Shown here: positions 1 through 7,756 of the stretch, one piece after another
How positions within the stretch are numbered: position 1 is the stretch's first letter
Layout of the letters: each line of letters starts with the position of its first letter
NCBI GenBank assembly: GCA_023417815.1
Contig: JAEZEI010000021.1
Span: forward strand, 186,001-250,000
DNA from: Bacteroidota bacterium
GTDB taxonomy: Bacteria > Bacteroidota > Bacteroidia > Chitinophagales > Chitinophagaceae
DNA length: 64,000 nucleotides
Direction: 5' to 3'
The notes under the pieces: model-generated
Told to the model about the DNA's origin: nothing
The model's input: the letters and a program-made list of their open reading frames with translations, nothing else
Database searches by the model: none
Position numbers and translations under genes: made by a program

Positions 1-2037
1 GTTTACAAACCACCATTTAATTCCGAACCGGATTATCAATCCCTGGGTAGGATAATGCGGTGCAGCAAAATTGTTATTCGTAAATCCAAAGCCATTACGG
101 AAGCTTGCGGTATTCAGGTTTTCTGCCCTGATAAACCCTGTAAATGTTTTGATACGGAAATGCAGAAATGCATGAACGTCCGGGAGGTTTGAGATCTTCA
201 ATGTATCCTGTGGGGTGAACTTCCCAACTAAAGGAGAATAATTGTCGGCGTAGTAAGGCGAATAATAGCGTGCTTCCAGCCCGGTACTGAGATTCAGGTT
301 CCTGAAAAAAGTGCCTTCAAACGCAAGCCTGCTTCGAAGGAAGATCAATGGAACCTTTATTGGCGCCGACTGGTCTACGACCTGGGCCATGGCTTCCTGG
401 TAAAGTTTTATCCTTTTAGAAAAACTGAATTTCTTACCTGCTCCTGCCTGCAAAAGGTTGATCACAGATCCTGACTGGGCTGTTCTGTACCGGTCATAGA
501 AATATGCATAATTGGAAATAAGCGTATTCCGCAGCCATAGATTTACAAAAGAGTTCACCGAAGTGGCTCCAAACGAAATGATATTCTCCTTGGAGAGATC
601 CATGTTATTTCCCAGGTTAAAATGGGAATCATTCTGAAAAATATACGACGGGGTCCTGTTTACATTTTCAAAGAAGAGGCTTACGTGCCCCAGCCTGTTG
701 CCGAGCACCCTGCTGATACTTCCTTTTGCAGTGTAATCTCCCTGGTTGAAACCCTGCGCATACAGTTCCCCTTTCAGCAAAATTTCCCATTTCTTATTCC
801 TTGTGCGGTTCCTGTATTCAGCATGCACAATAAGATTCTGCATTTTGAGAGGAAGAACGGATTCCACACGGCTGATGTTCTGCAGCGACACACCCGCAAG
901 AAAGAACTGTGAGGTATTTTTTACATCAGGAAATTGTACAAGGGAAAGATCATTCTCCAGGATCTGCCATACTTCCCTTACATCAACAGTGTCTGAAGGA
1001 GTCGGAAAAGTAAGTCCATACCAGTTACTATACAGTGTTGAATCAGCAAGCTCGTCATGATACCAGTGATTCTGCTTGTTTAAAGTTATACTATGTTGTA
1101 ACCTGAGTTTAGGGTAGAATAAGTACTCCGTGGTGCTGTCATTTATCGAAATTGAATCCCTTTTGCCGATATCATAGCTTTGGCGAAGGTGCAACACAAA
1201 ATCCTTGTAGGTATTCCCGGTCTGTATCCGTGTAACAAAGGGATTAGGCCTGTAGGCCGAAGCGCTGCCCAGGTTTACGGGAATACTGAATCTTTCCTTT
1301 CGGTTTGGATCCATCAGCAACGAGTCATCCGTAATTCCTCCGTTCTCTGAAGCCCTTAAATGATTTCCAAGCATAACGAACGTTGCAGAATATCGTTTTC
1401 TCCTTCCCTGGTAATTACCGAACAGCCTGTAATTATTATGATTCGTATTCTGTGTAATGAAGAAACCCGGCGAACTTATAAGCCTGTAATCAAAGCCGAA
1501 ATTTATGTTCGGTCTTGGATTCTGTGTATGGCTTGCCATGATCATCTGCTCCTTTCCGGATGCAAGCTGGTAGCCTAACATGGAGAACGGCCGCGTGGTG
1601 CGGTAGATCCGGGTTCCCGGGAGAGTGAACTTATAAATATCGTAAGAATGAAAACCAGGATCGAACCCGGTCTTCATAAACGGCGTAAATATTATCGGTT
1701 TTGCTGCTGCTCCATTATTACCCAGGTAATGCCATGAGGAAGGCACGGGGAAATAAGTATCAAAATCATTTATGGATGAATCGATCGAATGCCGGGTAAT
1801 GGAATCTATGTAACGATAAGTTATCGTAATTGAATCAGCAAGATCATTTCTCCGCTGAAATCCCGTAGTGTCTCCCTGGCCCGTTTGCATTCCCCTTAAA
1901 CCGGGAAGGTTCCCCTGCTGAATATTTATATTAGGCCTGCGGTTAGGCTGGTTCGGCAGGGGTTGCTCCTCCTGGGCATGCACATCCATGCATAATAACA
2001 ACATGATAAATGCAGGAATGTGAAGGAGTGATTTCAT
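1..2037 (-). CDS. Putative porin (Porin_10-like), 3' end just outside the window
   Basis: An open frame of 679 codons runs from ATG at 2037 to base 1 without a stop. The first 22 residues are a signal peptide ending in VHAQ. The mature part begins with a Pro/Asn/Gln-rich stretch and continues as alternating polar and aromatic strands typical of an outer-membrane beta barrel. The last visible residues (FGIKWWFVN) look like a terminal barrel strand, so only a few codons are probably missing. Length and pattern fit the Bacteroidota putative porin family (Porin_10). The start is 6 nt downstream of the punA stop, so the two are probably cotranscribed. The substrate is unknown; assignment is by overall pattern, not by a catalytic motif. 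Confidence 0.75.
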   Translation of the reverse strand, partial: MKSLLHIPAFIMLLLCMDVHAQEEQPLPNQPNRRPNINIQQGNLPGLRGMQTGQGDTTGFQRRNDLADSITITYRYIDSITRHSIDSSINDFDTYFPVPSSWHYLGNNGAAAKPIIFTPFMKTGFDPGFHSYDIYKFTLPGTRIYRTTRPFSMLGYQLASGKEQMIMASHTQNPRPNINFGFDYRLISSPGFFITQNTNHNNYRLFGNYQGRRKRYSATFVMLGNHLRASENGGITDDSLLMDPNRKERFSIPVNLGSASAYRPNPFVTRIQTGNTYKDFVLHLRQSYDIGKRDSISINDSTTEYLFYPKLRLQHSITLNKQNHWYHDELADSTLYSNWYGLTFPTPSDTVDVREVWQILENDLSLVQFPDVKNTSQFFLAGVSLQNISRVESVLPLKMQNLIVHAEYRNRTRNKKWEILLKGELYAQGFNQGDYTAKGSISRVLGNRLGHVSLFFENVNRTPSYIFQNDSHFNLGNNMDLSKENIISFGATSVNSFVNLWLRNTLISNYAYFYDRYRTAQSGSVINLLQAGAGKKFSFSKRIKLYQEAMAQVVDQSAPIKVPLIFLRSRLAFEGTFFRNLNLSTGLEARYYSPYYADNYSPLVGKFTPQDTLKISNLPDVHAFLHFRIKTFTGFIRAENLNTASFRNGFGFTNNNFAAPHYPTQGLIIRFGIKWWFVN

Positions 2038-2043
2038 TCAACA

Positions 2044-2856
2044 TCAAAGTTGGGATACGATCTCCTTAAAGATCAAAGTCAGCTTAGGTTCAGCTTCTTT
2101 AGCTGCTGCCAGAACTTCTGCATGCGTTATTACATTCAGGTCTTCTCTTATGCCCACATCCGTTATCACGCTCATGGCAAAAACCGGTAGCCCCATATGA
2201 ACGGCAGCTATCACTTCCTGCACGGTGCTCATACCCACTGCATCGGCGCCAAGCCTGTTCAGCATTTTGTACTCAGCCCTGGTTTCAAATGTTGGGCCAG
2301 TAACGCCCGCGTAAACTCCGTATTTGAGATCGATCCCTGCCTTTTCAGCGATCTTTCCTGCAAGGGCAACAATGTCTTTGCGATAAGGTTCGCTCATATC
2401 CGGGAACCTGGTACCCAGTTCATCAATGTTCTTTCCAAGCAACGGATTAACAGCGAAGAAACTGATATGATCGGTGATCACCATTAGATCGCCAACTTTA
2501 AAAGTGGTATTGGTGCTTCCGGCAGCATTGCTGATCAATAGGGTCTTTATTCCCAGGAACTTCATTACCCTGATCGGGAATACCACATCCTCCGGTTGGT
2601 ATCCTTCATAATAATGAAAACGACCTGCCATTGCCACCACGTTCTTCCCTCCCAGCACACCAAAGATGAGGTTACCACTATGGCCTTCCACGGTGCTTAC
2701 CGGAAATCCCGGTATATCCTTATAAGGAATTTCGCGGGTCACCTTCATTTCCGAGGTGAAACTTCCCAACCCGCTTCCCAACACTATTCCCGCCTCCGGC
2801 ACCTCTGATACTTCACCCTGGATATATGCAACCGCAGCTTTTATTTTCTCCATCAT
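2044..2856 (-). CDS. punA: Purine nucleoside phosphorylase (trimeric family)
   Basis: 270 residues, the usual size of trimeric PNPs, which split purine ribonucleosides and deoxyribonucleosides with phosphate into base and (deoxy)ribose-1-phosphate in the cytoplasm. Family motifs are in order: GSGLGS (27-32), GRFHYYEG (78-85), NAAG (110-113), GPTFETRAE (187-195) and VGMSTVQE (207-214). The base-contacting position that is Asn in mammalian PNP (S-x-I-T-N) is Asp here (VITD, 230-233), which may alter 6-oxo/6-amino preference. Either of two adjacent ATGs (2856 or 2853) could be used. It is followed 6 nt later by the porin gene and diverges from sucC. Confidence 0.93.
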   Translation of the reverse strand: MMEKIKAAVAYIQGEVSEVPEAGIVLGSGLGSFTSEMKVTREIPYKDIPGFPVSTVEGHSGNLIFGVLGGKNVVAMAGRFHYYEGYQPEDVVFPIRVMKFLGIKTLLISNAAGSTNTTFKVGDLMVITDHISFFAVNPLLGKNIDELGTRFPDMSEPYRKDIVALAGKIAEKAGIDLKYGVYAGVTGPTFETRAEYKMLNRLGADAVGMSTVQEVIAAVHMGLPVFAMSVITDVGIREDLNVITHAEVLAAAKEAEPKLTLIFKEIVSQL

Positions 2857-2875
2857 CTCCCTTTATCGTTTCGCA

Positions 2876-2883
2876 CAAATGTA
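2876..2883 (-). promoter_or_regulatory. -7 box TACATTTG upstream of punA
   Basis: The minus strand reads TACATTTG, an exact match to the Bacteroidota -7 consensus TANNTTTG, 20 nt before the punA start codon. I see no good TTTG -33 element at 19-21 nt, so this is a half-supported promoter. Confidence 0.5.
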
Positions 2884-2977
2884 CGAAGCGCAAGGCTAAA
2901 GGATGCATCGCCAGCTCATTAAGTTTGCTCCATACACTTGCCACAATTCTTTTATCTTCGCGGAAATTTTTCTAATT

Positions 2978-4189
2978 ATGAATCTTCATGAATACCAGGC
3001 AAAGGAACTTCTTAAAAAATTCAATGTTCCTGTTCAGGAAGGCTATGCTTGCAGCACAGTAACTGAAGCGGAAGAAGCATATCGCCAGATCCATTCACAA
3101 TACGGAAGCAAGTTCGCAGTTGTTAAGGCACAGATACATGCGGGAGGACGCGGCAAGGGATCAATAGTAGGAAAGGACCAGCGTGGGGTTGCGGTTGCAA
3201 AAAGTGCAGAAGATGTATCCCGCATAGCAGGAAACATTCTTGGTGGAACCCTGGTTACCTTACAGACAGGCCCTGATGGTAAGATGGTGAACAAGGTATT
3301 GATTGCCCAGGATGTTTATTATGAAGGTCCTAACCCGGTAAAAGAATTCTATCTCTCCATTTTGCTTGATCGTTCTAAAGGACAGAACGTGATCATGTAT
3401 TCCACCGAAGGAGGGATGAACATAGAGGATGTGGCACACGAAACACCAGAAAAGATCTTCAAGGAATGGGTTCACCCGGGCGGAATGCTCCAGGGCTTCC
3501 AGGCCAGGAGGATCGCTTTTAACCTGGGGCTTTCCGGTGAAGCATTCAAGAACTGCGTGAAATTCGTAACCAATCTTTATAAGGCTTACGTTTCCCTCGA
3601 TTGCGGCATGCTGGAGATCAACCCGCTTTTCAAAACCAGCGATGAAAAGATCATTGCGGTGGATTGCAAAATGAACATAGATGACAATGCATTAATGCGT
3701 CATCCTGATGTTGCTGCCCTTAGAGACCTTTCAGAAGAAGATCCTACAGAAGTAGAAGCAGGAAAATACAATCTCAATTTTGTAAAGCTTGATGGCAATG
3801 TGGGTTGCATGGTAAATGGTGCAGGACTTGCCATGGCTACCATGGATATGATCAAATTAAGTGGTGGTGAGCCGGCAAACTTCCTGGATGTTGGCGGAAC
3901 AGCAAATGCACAGACAGTGGAAGCAGGTTTCAGAATCATCCTAAAGGATCCAAAGGTGAAAGCGATCCTTATCAACATTTTCGGTGGTATTGTTCGTTGC
4001 GACAGGGTTGCACAGGGTGTTATCGATGCCTACAAAAGCATTGGCAATATCAGTATTCCTATCATCGTGCGACTGCAGGGAACCAATGCTGATGTGGCAA
4101 AAAAACTGATCGATGAAAGTGGATTGCAGGTACAGAGCGCTATCCAGTTAAGTGAAGCCGCAGACCTGGTAAATAAGGCAGTAGCCTGA
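2978..4189 (+). CDS. sucC: Succinyl-CoA synthetase (ADP-forming) beta subunit
   Basis: 403 residues from ATG 2978, where the protein opens with MNLHEYQAKELL, the canonical SucC N-terminus. The frame is open 25 codons further upstream, but that part resembles no family member. It is an ATP-grasp subunit of the TCA-cycle enzyme converting succinyl-CoA to succinate with nucleotide triphosphate formation. Visible motifs are KAQIHAGGRGKG near residues 45-56, the C-terminal CoA-ligase region with FLDVGGTA and INIFGGIVRCD. The alpha subunit gene sucD is not adjacent. The sequence TATCTTCG at 2953-2960 resembles a -7 box. A strong terminator follows. Confidence 0.96.
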   Translation: MNLHEYQAKELLKKFNVPVQEGYACSTVTEAEEAYRQIHSQYGSKFAVVKAQIHAGGRGKGSIVGKDQRGVAVAKSAEDVSRIAGNILGGTLVTLQTGPDGKMVNKVLIAQDVYYEGPNPVKEFYLSILLDRSKGQNVIMYSTEGGMNIEDVAHETPEKIFKEWVHPGGMLQGFQARRIAFNLGLSGEAFKNCVKFVTNLYKAYVSLDCGMLEINPLFKTSDEKIIAVDCKMNIDDNALMRHPDVAALRDLSEEDPTEVEAGKYNLNFVKLDGNVGCMVNGAGLAMATMDMIKLSGGEPANFLDVGGTANAQTVEAGFRIILKDPKVKAILINIFGGIVRCDRVAQGVIDAYKSIGNISIPIIVRLQGTNADVAKKLIDESGLQVQSAIQLSEAADLVNKAVA

Positions 4190-4208
4190 TGAACCCAAAT
4201 AGAATATT

Positions 4209-4237
4209 AAAGCGGCTTAACGGCCGCTTTTTATTTT
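4209..4237 (+). terminator. Rho-independent terminator after sucC
   Basis: Perfect 8-bp stem AAAGCGGC (4209-4216) / GCCGCTTT (4223-4230) with loop TTAACG, followed by TTATTTT. It lies 20 nt after the sucC stop. Confidence 0.9.
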
Positions 4238-4261
4238 GCTACACTTTTCATATTTTTTATC

Positions 4262-4750
4262 ATGCTTTTGCGGCGCGCCGAATTATCTGATCTCGAATTC
4301 ATAGTTGATGTATATAACAGCACCATCCCTTCCAGGATGGTTACAGCAGATACATCACCGGTTACGGCTGAAGAAAAGTCCGCGTGGTTTCATAGCCATT
4401 CGGAGTCATATCCTTTGTGGATTATAAATTCAGGAGAAACACCGGCTGGCTGGGCAAGCATCAGGCAATTTTACGGACGGGTTGCCTATAAGAATTCGGT
4501 TGAGATCAGCATTTACATCGATGAGAAATGGAGAGGTCATGGTCTTGGCAGGAAAGTGCTCAGGCAATCGATCATTAATTGCCGTGAGCTCGGACATCAT
4601 ACATTACTCGGATTTATTTTCCTGCACAATCAACCCAGCATCAGGCTTTTTAAGAATTGCGGATTTGAGCAATGGGGATTACTTCCAGCACTGGCTGAAA
4701 TGGATAATGTTTTCTATGACCTGGCGATCCTTGGCCTTAAACTCAGATAA
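4262..4750 (+). CDS. GNAT acetyltransferase, phosphinothricin-acetyltransferase-like
   Basis: 162 residues with a complete GNAT fold. The acetyl-CoA pyrophosphate loop is RGHGLG (91-96), preceded by the EISIYID strand (81-87) and followed by the HNQPSIRLFKNCGF segment (122-135). The N-terminal half matches the Pat/MddA-type subgroup that acetylates methionine sulfoximine, phosphinothricin or related amino acids. That substrate assignment is inference from the subgroup. The stop codon is immediately followed by the ATG of the next acetyltransferase gene, so the two are almost certainly cotranscribed. Confidence 0.8.
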   Translation: MLLRRAELSDLEFIVDVYNSTIPSRMVTADTSPVTAEEKSAWFHSHSESYPLWIINSGETPAGWASIRQFYGRVAYKNSVEISIYIDEKWRGHGLGRKVLRQSIINCRELGHHTLLGFIFLHNQPSIRLFKNCGFEQWGLLPALAEMDNVFYDLAILGLKLR

Positions 4751-5317
4751 ATGGAATTATATCTCAACTTCAATCCTTTTCCCCGGATAGAAACCCCGCG
4801 ACTGAATCTCCGTGAGCTTACCATGGATGATCTGGACGATTTTTATTTTTTCCGGACGAACGAACAGGTACTGCGTTATATCGACAGGGAACCTATGAGC
4901 CACAAAGAAGAAGCAGCTTCATTCATACAACGCATCATTGACCAGGTAAAGAATAATGAAACCATTATCTGGGTGATAGAATTGAAGGACATGCCAGGCA
5001 AAATGATCGGCACCATTACCTTTTGGCGTGTCGAGAAAGAAAACCTCCGGGCAGAGATAGGTTACATGATCCATCCTGATCACTGGAATCGTGGTATTGC
5101 TTCAGAAGCCATCGGGGCAGTGGTAGACTTCGGCTTTAAGGTGATGAACCTTCACAGCATTGAAGCAAATATCAATCCTGCCAATGAAGGTTCACGGAAA
5201 GTGCTTTTGAGATCCGGCTTTACTAAAGAAGCTTATTTCCGCGAAAATTTTTATTTCCGGGGAAAATTCATTGATTCAGAGATCTATTCACTGTTGAATC
5301 CCTGTCATAAGAATTAA
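4751..5317 (+). CDS. GNAT acetyltransferase, RimJ/RimL type
   Basis: 188 residues starting directly after the preceding stop codon. The opening (IETPRLNLRELTMDDLDDF) and the acetyl-CoA loop RGIASEA (114-120) are typical of the RimJ/RimL N-terminal protein acetyltransferases and their small-molecule relatives. The C-terminal NEGSRKVLLRSGF motif (145-157) is also intact. The target cannot be told from the sequence. The last four bases overlap convergently with the stop of the penicillin-binding protein gene. Confidence 0.85.
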   Translation: MELYLNFNPFPRIETPRLNLRELTMDDLDDFYFFRTNEQVLRYIDREPMSHKEEAASFIQRIIDQVKNNETIIWVIELKDMPGKMIGTITFWRVEKENLRAEIGYMIHPDHWNRGIASEAIGAVVDFGFKVMNLHSIEANINPANEGSRKVLLRSGFTKEAYFRENFYFRGKFIDSEIYSLLNPCHKN

Positions 5318-7731
5318 TATTCATTCAATGGTGGAGGATTGTTATCCTTGTTCCGGTTGCGTCGTTTCTTTTTACTGTCGTTGTCGTTTGATGCAGGTGG
5401 CTCAACGGGTGTTACTTCCGGTTTTAAGGTCTTGTTCTTATCATCCGGCTTAACAGCTTTCGATTTGGATGTATCTGTTTTTTTTGGATCCGGTTTTGGA
5501 ATCGCCGGGGTTATTACCTCATTCTCCTGGTAAAGATCATCGCTGAAGAAATCACTGCCATCATTCTCATCTTCATAACGCAGGCTGTCACCTTTATCAA
5601 ACAGGCTTTCAAAGGTTGCATCAGCATAAATAGGATCATGCTTCAGTTCTGCAGGCTCTTCAAACTCCTTTACCTCTCCATAATTAAGCTTCTTATCTGC
5701 ATATACCTTACTCATGAAAATTCCCCATGCAGGAGCCGCCATTTCACTACCACCACTGTTATTAGCATAGATTGGAATAAAAGGATCTTCACAGCCTACC
5801 CATGCACCTGCAAGTAACTCTGGCGTGTAGCCAATGAACCAGCCATCGGTATTACCATTCGTCGTTCCTGTTTTCCCGGCTTTGGCCACAGGAATATTAT
5901 AGCTCTTGATCCTTTGCCCCGTTCCTGACTGGATAACGCCCTCCATAAGTTTGGCCATGGTATACGCATCAGCCTCGCTGATAAGCTGTTTGCTTTGTGC
6001 GATCGGGAATTCCTTAAGCAGGTTCCCGTTCTTATCCTCGATACGGGTAAGAAAGATCGGTTCGGTATTATATCCTTTGTTTGGGAACATGGTGAAGGAC
6101 TGCAGCATTTCAAGCATCGGTATTTCTGCTGAACCCAATGCGATTGATGGATAAGGGGGTATCTCCACTTTAATACCGGCCTGGTGCGCAAATTCGATCG
6201 TTCTCCTCACCCCTATCACAGACATTAAATGCCATGCAGCGCCATTCACAGACCATGCAAGACAGTTCGCCACGGTCCCTCCTCTTGTGCTAATGGTTTT
6301 ACCGCCCAATGTTAGAGGGCCACCCGGAATATAGGTTGTAGGTGTATACCCGGCATCTGTAATAGCAAGCGTATAAAGTAATGGCTTGAAAGTAGAACCA
6401 ACCTGGCGCTTTGCTGTAACATGGTCATACTTGAACCATTTGAAATTTATTCCTCCTACCCATGCCTTAATTTCCCCGGTTCGGGGATCCATAGCAGCAA
6501 AAGCGGTTTGAAGTATCTGCTTATGATACTTAATGGAATCCCATGGCGACATCACCGTATCCCTTTCATTCTTTTCACCTGTCCAGCTGAAGATTCGCAT
6601 TTTTACAGGCTTCCTGAAGGCAGCCATAATATCTTCCTCAGATGCCTCCTCTTCCTTCATAGCCTTATACCTTTCGGTAAATTTCATAGCGGCTTTAATA
6701 ACGCCATCCTGTCCCTTCCATATCTTCTCGCCTCTTCTCTTCAGGTCGGCATCCAGTTTCTTTTGCACCACCGGCATATGCTGTTCCACTGCCTGTTCTG
6801 CATATTTCTGCATCCTGCTGTCGATAGTAGTGTATATACGAAGACCATCCCGGTACAGGTCATAGTTTTCGCCTGTCTTGGGGTTCTTATTACTTTTGCA
6901 CCACTGCCTTAATACATCAGCAAGCACCGCCCTATAATAAGGAGCGATACCAACGTTTTCATCGATCTTTTTATAGTTCGTGATAAGCGGCTTAGCCTTA
7001 AGCTTCTCTCCTTCTTCTGCCGTCAGGTAATTTTGTTTAGCGACAACCATCTGGTTGATCACGGTATTACGGCGGTTGAGTGCATTCTTAGGATGTCTTA
7101 TCGGCTCATAAATAAAACCTTTCAGCATCCCTACCAAAACAGCCGCTTCTTCAATTTTCAGGTCAATAGGTTCTTTCTGGAAATAAGTTCTCGAAGCATT
7201 CCTGATCCCGTAAACATTTCCCCAGGGAGCACGGTTAAGGTAGAGCGTTATGATCTCCTCCTTGGTGAAATTCCTTTCAAGCCTCACTGCAACTATCCAT
7301 TCCTTTAATTTCTGAACGCTTCTTACCACGATGTTTCCCCTTCCCTGGCCAAGCATCATTTTGGCAAGTTGCTGGGTAATGGTACTGCCACCACCCTGGG
7401 TACCACCGGTGAAAGCCGCACGCGCCAGCGCTTTGGCATCTATCCCCGAGTGATCATAAAATCGTTCATCCTCCGTTGCAATAAGTGCATGAATAACATT
7501 GGGTGAGATCTCGTGGTACTTAACCTCGCTCCGGTTCTCCGCATAGAACTTACCCATCAGCATTCCATCGCTGCTGATGATCTCGCTGGCAAGGTCAGCC
7601 TCCGGGTTCTCCAGTTGTCGCAAAGAAGGCAGTTTACCAAACACTCCAAGAAATGCAAGAATGAGCATCAGCGCTGCAAAGGCCAGCCCTGCAAAAAATA
7701 CACGCCATAGGATTTTAACACTGCGGGACAT
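5314..7731 (-). CDS. mrcA: Class A penicillin-binding protein (PBP1A-type transglycosylase/transpeptidase)
   Basis: 805 residues of an inner-membrane enzyme that polymerises and cross-links peptidoglycan. One N-terminal membrane segment spans about 10-30. The GT51 glycosyltransferase domain follows, with catalytic Glu87 in TEDERFYDH and the GGSTITQQ motif (114-121). The transpeptidase domain has the active-site serine in STFK (446-449), SVN (494-496) and KTGT (620-623). The last 85 residues are a low-complexity, Lys/Asp/Pro/Asn-rich tail that is probably disordered. The gene starts 25 nt after the SprE-like gene on the same strand, suggesting an envelope operon. All catalytic residues are present. 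Confidence 0.95.
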   Translation of the reverse strand: MSRSVKILWRVFFAGLAFAALMLILAFLGVFGKLPSLRQLENPEADLASEIISSDGMLMGKFYAENRSEVKYHEISPNVIHALIATEDERFYDHSGIDAKALARAAFTGGTQGGGSTITQQLAKMMLGQGRGNIVVRSVQKLKEWIVAVRLERNFTKEEIITLYLNRAPWGNVYGIRNASRTYFQKEPIDLKIEEAAVLVGMLKGFIYEPIRHPKNALNRRNTVINQMVVAKQNYLTAEEGEKLKAKPLITNYKKIDENVGIAPYYRAVLADVLRQWCKSNKNPKTGENYDLYRDGLRIYTTIDSRMQKYAEQAVEQHMPVVQKKLDADLKRRGEKIWKGQDGVIKAAMKFTERYKAMKEEEASEEDIMAAFRKPVKMRIFSWTGEKNERDTVMSPWDSIKYHKQILQTAFAAMDPRTGEIKAWVGGINFKWFKYDHVTAKRQVGSTFKPLLYTLAITDAGYTPTTYIPGGPLTLGGKTISTRGGTVANCLAWSVNGAAWHLMSVIGVRRTIEFAHQAGIKVEIPPYPSIALGSAEIPMLEMLQSFTMFPNKGYNTEPIFLTRIEDKNGNLLKEFPIAQSKQLISEADAYTMAKLMEGVIQSGTGQRIKSYNIPVAKAGKTGTTNGNTDGWFIGYTPELLAGAWVGCEDPFIPIYANNSGGSEMAAPAWGIFMSKVYADKKLNYGEVKEFEEPAELKHDPIYADATFESLFDKGDSLRYEDENDGSDFFSDDLYQENEVITPAIPKPDPKKTDTSKSKAVKPDDKNKTLKPEVTPVEPPASNDNDSKKKRRNRNKDNNPPPLNEY

Positions 7732-7756
7732 AATTCATTTTTCGTAAAGGATAAGA

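Noticed and set aside
2903..2977. 25-codon N-terminal extension of sucC
   Set aside because: SucC proteins begin at MNLHEYQAK; the extension has no similarity to the family and contains a -7-like sequence.
6421..6912. A 163-codon open frame antisense to the penicillin-binding protein gene
   Set aside because: It lies wholly inside a gene with all catalytic motifs and has no promoter or motif of its own.
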